A stretch of 41,897 nucleotides of DNA from Sphingomonas echinoides ATCC 14820 (lineage in GTDB: Bacteria; Pseudomonadota; Alphaproteobacteria; Sphingomonadales; Sphingomonadaceae): assembly GCF_000241465.1 (NCBI RefSeq), contig NZ_JH584235.1, forward strand, positions 2,134,279 through 2,176,175, given 5' to 3'. Shown piece by piece: positions 22,811-34,875 of this stretch (position 1 is its first letter; every line of letters begins with the position of its first letter). The notes under the pieces are model-generated. The model did not search any database, had not been told where the DNA came from, and was given only the letters and a program-made list of their open reading frames with translations. The translations under genes and the position numbers were made by a program.

Positions 22811-24040
22811 ATGCGATTGTTTCTTTGCGCGCCGCTTCTTGCGGCGATCCCCGGCATTGCATTCGCCGGTCCGCTCACCTTCGAAGCTGCGCTCCAGCGC
22901 GCCCGACAGGAAGCCCCGTCGATCAAGGCCAAGGCGCTCGGCGCCGATGCCGCGCGTTCCGCGCGCGGCGCGGCCGGGGCGCTGCCTGATCCGACGCTCG
23001 GCGTAAGCGTCGAGAGCTTCCCGATCTCAGGACCGCTCGCGTTCGAGCCCAATCGCGACGATTTCACCATGGCGCGGGTCGGCGTGTCCCAGGACATTCC
23101 CAACCTCGCCAAGCGCCATGCCCAGCAGGCGCGCGCCGATAGCGACATCAAGGCGGCCGAGGCCGATACCGCGGTCGAGGCGCGCACCGTCGAGGTGAGC
23201 ACCGCGCTTGCCTGGATCAATCTCGCCTACGCCGAACGCAGGCTCACGGCGCTCGATGATCTTCTAACCCGCCTCGAGCGTGTGGTGGGGACGACGCCTG
23301 GCGCGGTCGCGTCGGGTAACGCTAGGCCGGCACAGACGCTTTCCGGACAGCAGGCGGTCGCGACGATGCGCGATCGCCGGAGCGAGCTGGTGTCAAACGT
23401 AGCGCGTGCCCGCGCCACGTTGACCCGCTGGACAGGCGATCCCGCGCCTGAGATCGCTGGACCAATCCCTGAATTCCCGGTCGATGCCGCCAAGCTGCGT
23501 GCCGGCCTTGATCACCATCCCACCATCGAGATGATCGATGCCCAGGCCGACCAGGCGGATGCCGATGTGCGTGTGGCCGACGCCGGTCGGCGCTCTGATT
23601 TCGGTGTCAACCTGGCCTATCAACGCCGCGACCCCCGTTTCGGCGACTTTATCTCGGCCGGCGTGACGGTCAGCCTGCCGTTCTTCACCCGCAATCGCCA
23701 GAATGCCGGGATCGCGGCGGCCCAGGCCAGTGCCGGGCGGGTCTTGGCCGAACGCGAGGCCGCGCGGCGCACGCTTGCCGCCGACCTTGACGCTGATATC
23801 GCCGACCATGTCATGCATCATGAGCAGTGGATGCGCGCGCAGGGCACGCTGCAACCGCTCGCCGAGCAGCGCGTGAAGTTGGAAACAGCGAGTTATGGTG
23901 CGGGCCGCGCCAGTCTGATTGACGTCGCGGACGCTTTTGCCGCGCTCGCCGATGCCACCCTGACGACCGTTGATCGCGAAGCCAAGGTCGCAGCGGACGG
24001 AGCCGGATTGAACTTTACTTACGGGAGCGCACCGCGATGA
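22811..24040 (+). CDS. cusC: CusC/CzcC-type outer-membrane efflux channel
   Basis: This 409-residue TolC-family protein has a signal peptide (1-19, ending AFAG) and two outer-membrane-efflux repeats, each with long coiled-coil helices (for example RVGVSQDIPNLAKRHAQQA near 95 and VTVSLPFFTRNRQNAG near 290). It forms the outer-membrane duct of the RND pump encoded next. ATG at 22811 follows CAGGAG. It overlaps cusB by 4 bases. The channel is specific to this operon; a second channel gene serves the czc pump at 39.4-40.7 kb. Confidence 0.9.
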   Translation: MRLFLCAPLLAAIPGIAFAGPLTFEAALQRARQEAPSIKAKALGADAARSARGAAGALPDPTLGVSVESFPISGPLAFEPNRDDFTMARVGVSQDIPNLAKRHAQQARADSDIKAAEADTAVEARTVEVSTALAWINLAYAERRLTALDDLLTRLERVVGTTPGAVASGNARPAQTLSGQQAVATMRDRRSELVSNVARARATLTRWTGDPAPEIAGPIPEFPVDAAKLRAGLDHHPTIEMIDAQADQADADVRVADAGRRSDFGVNLAYQRRDPRFGDFISAGVTVSLPFFTRNRQNAGIAAAQASAGRVLAEREAARRTLAADLDADIADHVMHHEQWMRAQGTLQPLAEQRVKLETASYGAGRASLIDVADAFAALADATLTTVDREAKVAADGAGLNFTYGSAPR

Positions 24041-25530
24041 GCCAAGTTACAATTACCCGCAGCCGCCTTCTTGGTGCCGCTGCTCTTCTTGCGCTCGCTG
24101 CTGGCGGGATCGGTTTTACCGTGGCCCAACAATGGGAAGGTTCGCACGATCCGGAGAGCGCGAAGCCCGCCGCGCGCAAGATTCTCTATTGGTACGACCC
24201 GATGATCCCGGCCGAACATCATGACGGTCCCGGCCTTTCGTCGATGGGGATGCAGACGATCCCCCGCTATGCAGATGAGGCGGGGGCAGGCTCGGCAGCG
24301 CCGGGGATTTCAATAGATCCTTCCGCGTCTCAGGCGCTCGGGCTGCGCACCGTCCTGGTCCGACGTGGCGCTTTGGCGAGTAGCGTGACCGCGACGGGGA
24401 CGATCGATTTCAATCAGCGTGATATCGCAGTCGTCCAGGCACGCACTGGAGGTTTCGTCCAGCGCGTCTATGCGCGCGCACCTGGCGACATCATCGGGGC
24501 AGGGGCACCTCTTGCCGACCTACTGGTGCCGGAATGGGGCGGCGCGCAGGCTGAATTCCTTGCGGTCCGCCGCACCGGCAACGCGGCGCTGACCCAGGCC
24601 GCGCGCCAGCGGCTCATGCTGCTCGGCATGTCGTCGGGCACGATCGCCTCGGTCGAGCGAGCGGGACGGCCGCACAATGTCATCACAATCTCTACGCCCA
24701 CCCGCGGGGTCATCAAGACATTGAACGTGCGGGCGGGCATGACCATGATGGCAGGCCAGACGCTCGCGGAGGTCAATGGCCTCGGCACGGTCTGGCTCAA
24801 TGCCGCTGTACCCGAGGCGATCGCCGGTCCGCTCAAACCCGGACAAACCGTGCAGGCCACGCTTGCCGCTTTTCCTGGCGAGACCTTGTCGGGCCGTGTC
24901 TCGGCGATCCTGCCCGAGACTCAGGCCGACAGCCGCACCCTTACTGTCCGGATCGAGCTGCCCAATCGCGGAGGACGTCTGCGTCCCGGCATGTTTGCTA
25001 CCGTCTCGTTCGGTGGAGCCACGCAACCGGCGTTACTTGTGCCCTCCGAAGCGCTGATCCGCACCGGCAAGCGGACCTTGGTGATGCTGGCCCTCGACAA
25101 GGGCCGCTACCGACCCGCAGAGGTGCAAATCGGAAGGGAATCCGGCGATGACACCGAAATCCTCGCCGGGCTCTCCGAAGGTGAGAAGGTTGTCGCCTCG
25201 GGCCAGTTCCTGATTGATTCCGAGGCAAGTTTGTCCGGTGTCGAAGCGCGGCCAATCGGAGCTGCCACGCCAACCGCCGCCGCGAAGCCCGCGGCTACGG
25301 GAACGCTTTACGAGACCGTCGGCAAGATCGAACAGATCACCGCCAATTCGGTGACGCTGAGCCACGAGCCCGTGCCGGCGATTGGCTGGCCGGCGATGAC
25401 GATGACGTTCCAGCTTCCCGATCCGAAGATTCCGCGTGGCCTGAAGACAGGGGACCGCGTTCGCTTCGGCTTCGACCGGCCTCCCGCGGGGCCAACGATA
25501 CGACGTATGACCAAGGTGGCGGGCCAATGA
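24037..25530 (+). CDS. cusB: CusB periplasmic adaptor with fused CusF-like domain
   Basis: This 497-residue membrane-fusion protein has an N-terminal anchor (about 10-30) and a heavy-metal-binding segment ([21 protein letters not shown], about 50-75). It has lipoyl and hairpin domains, then beta-barrel and membrane-proximal domains to about 400. The last 70 residues are a CusF-like copper-binding fold ([23 protein letters not shown] His, Trp and two Met). CusB passes Cu(I)/Ag(I) to CusA and bridges to CusC. Fusion of the chaperone domain onto the adaptor means copper capture is built in. It overlaps both neighbours by 4 bases. Confidence 0.93.
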   Translation: MSQVTITRSRLLGAAALLALAAGGIGFTVAQQWEGSHDPESAKPAARKILYWYDPMIPAEHHDGPGLSSMGMQTIPRYADEAGAGSAAPGISIDPSASQALGLRTVLVRRGALASSVTATGTIDFNQRDIAVVQARTGGFVQRVYARAPGDIIGAGAPLADLLVPEWGGAQAEFLAVRRTGNAALTQAARQRLMLLGMSSGTIASVERAGRPHNVITISTPTRGVIKTLNVRAGMTMMAGQTLAEVNGLGTVWLNAAVPEAIAGPLKPGQTVQATLAAFPGETLSGRVSAILPETQADSRTLTVRIELPNRGGRLRPGMFATVSFGGATQPALLVPSEALIRTGKRTLVMLALDKGRYRPAEVQIGRESGDDTEILAGLSEGEKVVASGQFLIDSEASLSGVEARPIGAATPTAAAKPAATGTLYETVGKIEQITANSVTLSHEPVPAIGWPAMTMTFQLPDPKIPRGLKTGDRVRFGFDRPPAGPTIRRMTKVAGQ

Positions 25531-28500
25531 TCGCTCATCTCATCCGCTGGTCGGTCAGGAACCGCTTCTTCGTCTTGATCGGCGTACTGGCCCTCATCGG
25601 CGTGGGCGTCTGGGCCGTGCGATCGACCGCGATCGACGCGCTGCCCGATCTCTCCGACACGCAGGTCATCATCCGCACCAGCTACCCGGGCCAGGCACCG
25701 CAGATCGTCGAGAACCAGGTCACCTATCCGCTCACCACCACCATGTTGTCGGTGCCAGGGGCGAAGACGGTGCGCGGCTACTCCTTCTTCGGCGACAGCT
25801 TCGTCTATGTGATCTTCGAGGACGGCACCGACCTCTACTGGGCGCGCAGCCGTGTGCTCGAATATCTCAACCAGGTGCAGGGACGATTGCCGGCGAGCGC
25901 GCGTAGCGCGCTCGGTCCCGATGCGACCGGCGTCGGCTGGGTCTATGAATATGCGCTGGTCGACCGGAGCGGCCGGCATGACCTGTCGCAGCTCCGCGGG
26001 CTTCAGGACTGGTTCCTGCGCTACGAGCTGAAAACCGTGACCGGCGTCGCCGAGGTCGCCAGCATCGGCGGCATGGTGAAGCAATATCAGGTGCTGCTCG
26101 ATCCAGTGAAGCTCGCTGCCTACGGCGTCACCCATCAACAAGCAGTCCAGGCGATCAGACAAGCCAACCAGGAGTCGGGCGGCTCGGTGCTGGAGATGGC
26201 CGAAGCCGAATATATGGTCCGCGCCTCGGGCTATCTGAAGACGCTCGACGATTTCCGGGCGATCCCGTTGAAGACAGCAAGCGGTGGCGTTCCGGTCCGG
26301 CTAGGCGACGTCGCCACGATCCAGATCGGTCCGGAGATGCGGCGCGGCATCGCTGAGTTGAACGGCGAAGGCGACGTCGCCGGCGGCGTCGTGATCCTGC
26401 GCTCGGGCAAGAATGCCCGCGAAACGATCGCGGCGGTCAAGGACAAGCTCGCCGACCTGAAGAAAAGCCTGCCGCCCGGTGTTGAGGTGGTGACGGTCTA
26501 TGACCGCTCGCAGCTGATCGATCGCGCGGTCGAAAACCTCACCTACAAGCTGATCGAGGAGTTCATTGTTGTCGCGATCGTCTGCGGCCTGTTCCTCTGG
26601 CATGTCCGCTCGGCGCTGGTCGCGATCCTGACCCTGCCGCTGGGTGTGCTGGCGGCGTTCGTGGTGATGCGGTTCCAAGGAGTCAACGCCAACATCATGT
26701 CACTGGGTGGCATCGCCATCGCGATCGGTGCGATGGTCGATGCGGCTGTCGTCATGATCGAAAACGCCCACAAGAAGATCGAGCGCTGGGAGCAGGATCA
26801 TCCGGACGAGCATCTCGAGGGCGAGATGCGCTGGATCGTCGTCACCGAAGCCGCGGCCGAAGTCGGCCCGGCCCTGTTCTTCAGCCTGCTGATCATCACG
26901 CTGTCGTTCATTCCGGTGTTCACGCTGGAGGCGCAGGAGGGCCGGCTGTTCGCGCCGCTCGCCTTCACCAAGACCTATGCGATGGCGTCCGCCGCGATCC
27001 TGTCGGTGACCCTCGTTCCGATCCTGATGGGGTGGTTGATCCGGGGCCGCATCCCAGCCGAGCAGGCCAATCCGGTCAACCGCTGGCTGACCAACCTCTA
27101 CCGCCCCGCGATCGACTGGACGATGCGAAAGCCGAAGGCGGTGCTGGTGATCGCTGCGCTGGTCTTCGCGACAACGGCCTGGCCACTCACCCGGCTCGGC
27201 GGTGAGTTTATGCCCAATCTCGACGAGGGCGACCTGCTCTACATGCCCTCGGCCTTGCCCGGCCTCTCTGCGGCCAAGGCCTCGCAACTGCTCCAGCAGA
27301 CCGACCGGCTGATCAAGACGGTGCCCGAGGTCGAGAGCGTGTTCGGCAAGGCCGGCCGCGCCGAGACCGCGACTGATCCGGCGCCGCTGGAGATGTTCGA
27401 GACGACGATCCAGTTCAAGCCCCGCGACCAATGGCGTCCCGGAATGACGCCGGACAAACTGGTCGACGAACTCGACCGCACGGTGAAGCTGCCCGGCCTC
27501 GCCAATGTCTGGGTGCCGCCGATCAGGAACCGCATCGACATGCTGGCGACCGGCATCAAGAGCCCGATCGGGGTCAAGGTGTCGGGCGCCGATCTCGCCC
27601 AGCTCGATCGCATCGCGCATGATGTCGAGACGGTCGCCAAGACCGTGCCGGGCGTTTCCTCTGCCCTCGCCGAACGGCTGACCGGCGGGCGCTATGTCGA
27701 TGTCGATATCGACCGCGCTGCCGCCGCGCGGTTCGGGCTCAACATCACCGATGTGCAGGCGATCGTCTCGGGCGCGATCGGCGGCGAGACGATCGGCGAG
27801 ACTGTCGAGGGGCTGGCCCGCTATCCGATCACCGTGCGCTATCCGCGCGAACTGCGCGACAGCCTGGAGGGTCTGCGGACACTGCCGGTCCTGACCCCTT
27901 CGGGGCAGCAGATCACGCTCGGTACAGTTGCGAACATATCGATCGCCGAAGGGCCGCCGATGCTCAAGACCGAGAATGCCCGGCCATCGACCTGGGTCTA
28001 TGTCGATGTGCGCGGGCGCGACCTCGCCTCGGTGGTCGGCGATCTGCAAAGGGCGGTGGCGAAGCAGGTCAGACTCTCGCCGGGCGTCAGCATCGCTTAC
28101 TCAGGCCAGTTCGAATATCTCCAGCGGGCGATCGACAAGCTCAAGCTGGTGGTGCCAGCGACGCTGCTGATCATCTTCGTGCTGCTCTACATGATCTTCG
28201 GGCGCTTCGACGAAGCTGCCCTGATCATGGGCACGCTGCCGTTCGCGCTCACCGGCGGTATCTGGACGCTGTACCTCCTTGGCTTCAACCAGTCGGTTGC
28301 GACCGGGGTCGGGTTCATTGCCCTCGCCGGTGTCTCCGCCGAGTTCGGCGTGGTGATGCTGATCTACCTCAAGAACGCGCTCGAAGAGCGCGGCCACGAT
28401 CCCGATGCGAGCCAGGTCGAGACGGCGGTTCGAGAGGGGGCTCTTCTCCGCGTCCGCCCCAAGGCAATGACGGTCGCGGTGATCCTTGCCGGCCTGCTGC

Positions 28501-28670
28501 CGATCCTCCTCGGCTCGGGCGCGGGCTCGGAGGTCATGAGCCGGATCGCAGCGCCGATGATCGGTGGCATGCTGACCGCGCCGCTGCTCTCCATGTTCGT
28601 TCTGCCCGCCGCCTATCTGCTGCTGCGCAAGCGCAAGCCCAAGACCAAGCCCACCCATCAACCCGCCTAA
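25527..28670 (+). CDS. cusA: CusA Cu(I)/Ag(I) RND efflux pump
   Basis: This 1047-residue HME-RND transporter has 12 helices and two large periplasmic loops. The TM4 signature [20 protein letters not shown] is the Cu/Ag (HME4) type rather than the Zn/Co type. Periplasmic Met residues equivalent to the CusA copper sites are present in [19 protein letters not shown] and RIDMLATG. It uses the proton gradient to expel Cu(I) from periplasm and cytosol through CusC. ATG at 25527 overlaps cusB. The complete length and all motifs argue for function. Confidence 0.95.
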   Translation: MIAHLIRWSVRNRFFVLIGVLALIGVGVWAVRSTAIDALPDLSDTQVIIRTSYPGQAPQIVENQVTYPLTTTMLSVPGAKTVRGYSFFGDSFVYVIFEDGTDLYWARSRVLEYLNQVQGRLPASARSALGPDATGVGWVYEYALVDRSGRHDLSQLRGLQDWFLRYELKTVTGVAEVASIGGMVKQYQVLLDPVKLAAYGVTHQQAVQAIRQANQESGGSVLEMAEAEYMVRASGYLKTLDDFRAIPLKTASGGVPVRLGDVATIQIGPEMRRGIAELNGEGDVAGGVVILRSGKNARETIAAVKDKLADLKKSLPPGVEVVTVYDRSQLIDRAVENLTYKLIEEFIVVAIVCGLFLWHVRSALVAILTLPLGVLAAFVVMRFQGVNANIMSLGGIAIAIGAMVDAAVVMIENAHKKIERWEQDHPDEHLEGEMRWIVVTEAAAEVGPALFFSLLIITLSFIPVFTLEAQEGRLFAPLAFTKTYAMASAAILSVTLVPILMGWLIRGRIPAEQANPVNRWLTNLYRPAIDWTMRKPKAVLVIAALVFATTAWPLTRLGGEFMPNLDEGDLLYMPSALPGLSAAKASQLLQQTDRLIKTVPEVESVFGKAGRAETATDPAPLEMFETTIQFKPRDQWRPGMTPDKLVDELDRTVKLPGLANVWVPPIRNRIDMLATGIKSPIGVKVSGADLAQLDRIAHDVETVAKTVPGVSSALAERLTGGRYVDVDIDRAAAARFGLNITDVQAIVSGAIGGETIGETVEGLARYPITVRYPRELRDSLEGLRTLPVLTPSGQQITLGTVANISIAEGPPMLKTENARPSTWVYVDVRGRDLASVVGDLQRAVAKQVRLSPGVSIAYSGQFEYLQRAIDKLKLVVPATLLIIFVLLYMIFGRFDEAALIMGTLPFALTGGIWTLYLLGFNQSVATGVGFIALAGVSAEFGVVMLIYLKNALEERGHDPDASQVETAVREGALLRVRPKAMTVAVILAGLLPILLGSGAGSEVMSRIAAPMIGGMLTAPLLSMFVLPAAYLLLRKRKPKTKPTHQPA

Positions 28671-28687
28671 CATGCAAGGAGAAGACC

Positions 28688-29080
28688 ATGAACTATGCAC
28701 GACTGACTATCGCCCTCGGCCTCGCCGCCCTGACCGCCGCGTGCGGCAAAAAAGCGGAAGCACCTATCGCGACCGAGACCAATCAGGCATCGCCCGATGC
28801 GGCGATGAGCGGCGATATGGCGAATATGGCAATGGCGCCCTCCGCGACATCCGCGATCAAGGCCAAGGGACAGGGGACGGTGAAGGAGATCGATAAGGCG
28901 GCAGGCACGATCACGCTCGACCATGGCCCGATCCCGGAAGCCAAATGGCCGGCGATGACGATGGCGTTCAAGGCAGCGCCTGGGATCACCGATGCCGCCA
29001 AGGTCGGCGACAAGGTCGATTTTGATGTCACGCTTGTTGGCAGTGCGGGTGAGGTGACAGCAATCCAAAAGAAGCCTTGA
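28688..29080 (+). CDS. cusF: CusF-like copper-binding lipoprotein
   Basis: This 130-residue protein has a lipoprotein signal (LTAAC lipobox at 15-19), a Met-rich linker (MSGDMANMAMAP) and a CusF fold with Cu(I) ligands in DHGPIPEAKWPAMTMAF (His, Trp, two Met). It delivers periplasmic Cu(I)/Ag(I) to CusB. It duplicates the CusF-like domain already fused to CusB. Lipid anchoring is unusual compared with soluble E. coli CusF. It starts 17 bases after cusA with AAGGAG. Confidence 0.9.
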   Translation: MNYARLTIALGLAALTAACGKKAEAPIATETNQASPDAAMSGDMANMAMAPSATSAIKAKGQGTVKEIDKAAGTITLDHGPIPEAKWPAMTMAFKAAPGITDAAKVGDKVDFDVTLVGSAGEVTAIQKKP

Positions 29081-29205
29081 ATGGTCGATTTCATGAGGGC
29101 CATTAAAGCGTAATTAACCTCGTTCCTTCACGCTTCAGCTATGGGAAAAGACAGAGCTGAGCGCGGCACGCAGATCAACACAGGAACAACCGCGCGGGGG
29201 CCGTC

Positions 29206-29790
29206 GTGATTGCCACCGCGTTCGGTTGCATGGCTCTTTTGTGCGTCATCAGCTGGCCGTTTTTCAGCGACTATAAAAAGGTCGTCCAAATTCAGAGTGC
29301 AGGCGCTGCCGCCTTCGCGATGTATTTTCTGATGTTGGGATCTCCTACGGCGGCGATCGCGTGCCTCATTTCCTGCGCGCAGCTCGTCGTTTCGGCATCG
29401 GTGCGTGATCGCTATGTCGTCGTGCGACTCTACGGAGCCAGCCTCATTATATTGTCTTTCCTTTCGGTAGTGACATGGCACGGCATACCGTCTGCGCTGG
29501 CATTGACGGGGAGCTCGCTGGGTAGTCTGGCGCGCTTGCAGACATCGACTACGCGTATGAAGGGGCTCTTCCTCCTGGGGGCTCCATTTTGGCTTGCCCA
29601 TAATTTGATCGTCGGAGCTCTGTTCGCGTTGGGGACAGACGCGGTATCGTTGGCGTCAAACCTGGCGAACCTGATGAGGTTTGTGGTGCGTCGCCGGAGG
29701 ACTGTATCTTTCAGCCAAAGGTCAAGCGCTTCCGCCAATGCGCCCGGAATATTTGCTCAGGCTGGACCGGTTTCGACACTGGGCATTTAG
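29206..29790 (+). CDS. YgjV-family inner-membrane protein
   Basis: This 194-residue protein has about five hydrophobic helices (first at 2-20, FGCMALLCVISWPFF). The conserved arrangement of helices, with the SDYKKVVQIQSAG loop, fits the YgjV family of unknown function. The last 35 residues (RRRRTVSFSQRSS onward) are low-complexity and overlap the degraded 3' end of the convergent MAPEG gene, suggesting the native C-terminus was replaced at a junction. GTG at 29206 is the probable start. A gap of 125 bases separates it from cusF, so its link to the cus operon is doubtful. Confidence 0.65.
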   Translation: MIATAFGCMALLCVISWPFFSDYKKVVQIQSAGAAAFAMYFLMLGSPTAAIACLISCAQLVVSASVRDRYVVVRLYGASLIILSFLSVVTWHGIPSALALTGSSLGSLARLQTSTTRMKGLFLLGAPFWLAHNLIVGALFALGTDAVSLASNLANLMRFVVRRRRTVSFSQRSSASANAPGIFAQAGPVSTLGI

Positions 29791-30244
29791 TGGCATGCCA
29801 CGCACCTCGATCCGTCCTGCCGCGAACAGGACTACGGCGCCGGTGATGAAGCCGAGCGGAGCGTCGCCATCGACGGTGGAGAGCCCGAGAAAGGCGATGC
29901 TCGTCATCGTCGCCTGCTCAAGCGTGTTTTGAAGAAATGCGAGCGGCACCCTCAGCCGCTCGCTTGGAGGAGCGAAGGCGGAGCCGGGATTGTCATGTGC
30001 CGAGTAGCGCCGGATGGTCGACACCATCCCGACACCGATGGCGACCCACAGCATTACGAGGAGGCTTTCGCGGGCGGCAAACGCGAGCCGCGGGGCAGTT
30101 TCCCGTGGCAGCTCAATCTGTTCGGGAAGCCACAAAGTGGCGACACCCAGGACCGTTGCGCACATCAGGAAGACCCACCCGGCCCTCCCTTCGTATTCCC
30201 GACCGTTCTGCGGCCATGGTCAAAGGCTTCGGATGCTCAGCCAT
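29722..30244 (-). pseudogene. MAPEG-family membrane protein, apparently broken at both ends
   Basis: The core (AFLQNTLEQATMTSIAFLGL, preceded by LAFAARESLLVMLWVAIGV) matches MAPEG-family proteins. The open frame starts at ATG 30165 inside what should be the first helix. A better N-terminus (MAEHPKPLTMAAERS, ATG 30244, with GGAG upstream) lies in another frame. Removing one G near 30198-30200 would join the two. At the other end the usual last helix is replaced by an unrelated Arg/Ser-rich tail that overlaps the ygjV 3' end. I read this as a decayed gene at a rearrangement junction. A sequencing error could explain the frameshift but not the lost tail. Confidence 0.55.
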
Positions 30245-30439
30245 TGTCGTTCGCTCCAGCTTGCCTGCCGATGGATCGTCGCCGCCCCTCCGCGCCCTGG
30301 ATGGGGGCCGCCCCGCAACGGCGCCTCCGTCGCACCCACGTCGGGCTGCCTCTTCGCCGTGCTCGGGACGACGATGTCGCCGGGCGCCCCGAGGTGCGGA
30401 CGGCCGGTGCGCAGCCACCGGGCCGTATGGTATCGGATT

Positions 30440-32560
<2,121 letters not shown>

Positions 32561-32595
32561 GGGTGGCGCTCCCTCATTCATCCCCGCTTCTGACA

Positions 32596-33081
32596 TCAGT
32601 TCTTCCCGCAACGGGTGGATCGCGGCTTCAAATGCCCGTTGGACTCGTCGCAGGCGATGAGCATGATGACGAAGCCAACGGTGATGAAAGCATCTGCCAT
32701 ATTGAACGTCGGCCAGTGAGATCCGCCCCAGTGGAGGTCGATAAAGTCGCGTACGGCGCCGAATCGCAGCCTGTCGGCGATATTCCCAATGCCGCCGCCG
32801 AGGATCATGCCCAGCACGGCGCGGTAGAGAGGACTCGCCGACCGCAGGATCATCGCGAGGAGAAGAGCCGTGACGGTCGCCGCGACCCCGATCAGCAGGA
32901 TCGGATGCACCCTTGTGCCGATCCCGAAGGCAACGCCGGCGTTCATGCTGGACGTGATGGTAAGGAAGGGGAGGACGGGTATCGCGCCGTGGCTTGCAAC
33001 GAGCTCGAAGGCCGCCGGCTTGGTCACCTGGTCCACGGTCAGGGCGAGCCCTGCGCCCAGCCAGGTGGCAGCCCTCGTCAT
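32596..33081 (-). CDS. lspA: Lipoprotein signal peptidase (LspA)
   Basis: This 161-residue protein has four membrane helices. The catalytic Asp pair lies in [15 protein letters not shown] and [19 protein letters not shown], a conserved core motif, is also present. It cleaves prolipoprotein signal peptides. Extra lspA copies are known in metal-resistance elements, for example beside pbr and czc genes, and here could support lipoproteins such as CusF. ATG at 33081 has GAGGGTGAAG upstream. A longer in-frame start at 33171 adds a non-membrane N-terminus and is unlikely. Confidence 0.92.
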   Translation of the reverse strand: MTRAATWLGAGLALTVDQVTKPAAFELVASHGAIPVLPFLTITSSMNAGVAFGIGTRVHPILLIGVAATVTALLLAMILRSASPLYRAVLGMILGGGIGNIADRLRFGAVRDFIDLHWGGSHWPTFNMADAFITVGFVIMLIACDESNGHLKPRSTRCGKN

Positions 33082-33226
33082 GGCTTCACCCTCGCGCTGC
33101 GGCGTATTCCCCGGCCTAGAGGCTGGGCTGTCGAGGACCGGAGCGGCGAGTTGGTCAAACAACGACTCCACCTCCTACGTTTGCCGGCGGGCCGGCCGTG
33201 TCGGTTCAACGACGCTGGCCGTCTCA

Positions 33227-34492
33227 CTAGCCTGTTTTCCTGAAAAGCGCGCCAAGCGCTTTGCGGTTCGTCAAGAACAGGCCAGCCGCGAGCGCCAGAT
33301 AGCCCCAAGCCAGCCACGTCAGACTGTTGACGATACGCAGTTCGTCACCCTGCCAGATTACCGCCAAAGCCACCTGGGCGACGAAAAGGGTAGCGAGCGC
33401 CGCCGCACCCACCAGACTGAGGCGAAGACGCAGCAGCAAGCCGATACCGAATAACGACTGTGCGGCAGTGAGGAAGAATTCCTCGTGTTGGCGTGTGTCG
33501 AGCGGGAGGCTGGTCAGATGCCCCGCGCCCAAGCTGACCGCCAGCGGCAACATGCCGACTAGCAGAGTCCATTGATTGATCTTGTCGGACATCATCGTCG
33601 CGAGGCCGGACGCGGCGCGGCCCGACAGCACGAACAGCGCCGCCACGACGACGGCAGGCGCTTCGCTGGCCAGCGGCGCGAGCCACTGGATCAGCAAGAA
33701 CTCGTCGAACCCCAAAAGGCGGCCCGAGTCGATCATCGACTCTGCAAAAGGTTCGGCGGATACAAGAATAATCGCGGCTGCGACGATCGTCAGCGCTCCC
33801 ATGGCTAACCATTGGCGAAGGGGTGAAAGCAGCATGAGCGCCGCGGCCGGGCCAGGCTCGTCGTCATCGTCGTCATCGTCGTCATCAGCGTCTGCGCCAG
33901 TTTCCTTCCGACTGGCGCGCCACATATACACCCCGAACAGCGCGATAAGGACGATGGTGTCGATGGGTGAAATTCGGCCCTTCGCCACGATCGCGAAGGC
34001 ATAGATGCTTGGCAGAAGCAGAAAGAGGATTTCGGTTCGGTTCGCGGGCCGTAACTCAATGGCGCGATCCCGCGTTCGCCGCCAGTGAAGCAATACCAGA
34101 AGCGGCCAGGCAAGGCCGACGAGCAGCCGATTTGCGCCGGTCATGTTCGCCGCGGCATAATGGACGTAATTCGATCCGGGGTTCGCGCCCGCCGAATAGG
34201 CGTAGTAAAAATCCACGGCATATTCAGGGAGCACGGTGATCAGCGCGACGATCGCCACGATCAACCCTGCCGAAATGCGCTTCTCGGCCGCCTCGGCGCC
34301 CCATGACAAAAGGAACCCCGCAGCGAGGATAGCCGCTCCGAAAACGAACGTGTCGAGCAGCGGGTTGGGACGCCAGCCTTCGATCCGCAGGATCACGGCG
34401 GGAATCATTGCCGCCCCGACCAGCACGAGCAACAGGGCAAAGCGGCGCAATGATGGCCGTGGAGACGAAGCGGAAGGAATATCAGTCGCCAA
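33227..34492 (-). CDS. CaCA-type cation exchanger with poly-Asp cytosolic loop
   Basis: This 421-residue protein has about eleven hydrophobic helices. Two alpha-repeat-like motifs, LPEYAVDFYYAY with ANMTGANRLLVG and LASEAPAVVVAAL with LATMMSDKINQW, mark the Na/Ca-exchanger (CaCA) family. Between the two halves (about 198-212) lies an acidic loop containing nine to ten consecutive Asp, encoded by a 9-bp tandem repeat. It probably moves divalent cations by antiport; ion specificity cannot be told. Start TTG 34492 has AGG upstream. It lies 145 bases from lspA and 27 bases downstream of the DUF190 gene. Confidence 0.8.
   Translation of the reverse strand: MATDIPSASSPRPSLRRFALLLVLVGAAMIPAVILRIEGWRPNPLLDTFVFGAAILAAGFLLSWGAEAAEKRISAGLIVAIVALITVLPEYAVDFYYAYSAGANPGSNYVHYAAANMTGANRLLVGLAWPLLVLLHWRRTRDRAIELRPANRTEILFLLLPSIYAFAIVAKGRISPIDTIVLIALFGVYMWRASRKETGADADDDDDDDDDEPGPAAALMLLSPLRQWLAMGALTIVAAAIILVSAEPFAESMIDSGRLLGFDEFLLIQWLAPLASEAPAVVVAALFVLSGRAASGLATMMSDKINQWTLLVGMLPLAVSLGAGHLTSLPLDTRQHEEFFLTAAQSLFGIGLLLRLRLSLVGAAALATLFVAQVALAVIWQGDELRIVNSLTWLAWGYLALAAGLFLTNRKALGALFRKTG
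33859..33885. repeat. 9-bp tandem repeat coding a poly-Asp loop
   Basis: CGTCGTCAT occurs three times in perfect tandem on the plus strand. On the coding strand each unit gives three Asp codons. Such in-frame repeats can change copy number without frameshift. Confidence 0.85.
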
Positions 34493-34519
34493 GAACGATC
34501 CTCACCCTGATCCCAAACC

Positions 34520-34861
34520 TCACTCTGGTTGTATACTGCTGACCGAAAGCTCTGACCCGAGAACCTCCACTGCTTCGAGCGTCATCAATCCTATCCCTGG
34601 CACGTCGGACAGGTCCGACACGAACGCCCGCAAACGAGCGTCGAAATCGACGATCTCGATCACCACGGCTCGATCGCTTTCGAGTACATGCCTGCGATGA
34701 AGATGCGCCGATCGCCCGAACCCAATAAGCGCCTCAAGCACGGTCACGCCGGCGAGTCTGGCGTCACGCGCCTTGGATGCGACCACCTCGAGCACCTTGC
34801 GGTCGCCGTAATAGGCGGCCTCGTCGGTGTAGATGCGGAGCAATTTGGTATGTTCGCTCAT
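34520..34861 (-). CDS. DUF190 PII-like protein of the czc operon
   Basis: This 113-residue protein matches DUF190, a small ferredoxin-like fold related to PII/CutA signal proteins: KLLRIYTDEAAYYGDRKVLEVVASKARDARLAG and a YGFG-like LIGFGRSAHLHRR turn (each quoted block only in part). Such proteins follow czc, crcB or nickel genes in many bacteria and may bind metal or nucleotide. ATG at 34861 has a perfect AGGAGG 5 bases upstream. ATG at 34879 overlaps the czcA stop (ATGA) but lacks such a site. It is the distal gene of the czc operon. Confidence 0.8.
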   Translation of the reverse strand: MSEHTKLLRIYTDEAAYYGDRKVLEVVASKARDARLAGVTVLEALIGFGRSAHLHRRHVLESDRAVVIEIVDFDARLRAFVSDLSDVPGIGLMTLEAVEVLGSELSVSSIQPE

Positions 34862-34875
34862 GCTCGCCTCCTGTG

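Noticed and set aside
26700..28049. 449-codon open frame on the minus strand
   Set aside because: It lies wholly inside cusA, its composition is Arg/Asp/His-rich, and cusA has full motif support. It is a shadow of GC-rich coding.
29095..29113. GAGGGC followed by GCGTAA near the ygjV gene
   Set aside because: The two halves are separated by only about 7 bases instead of 14.
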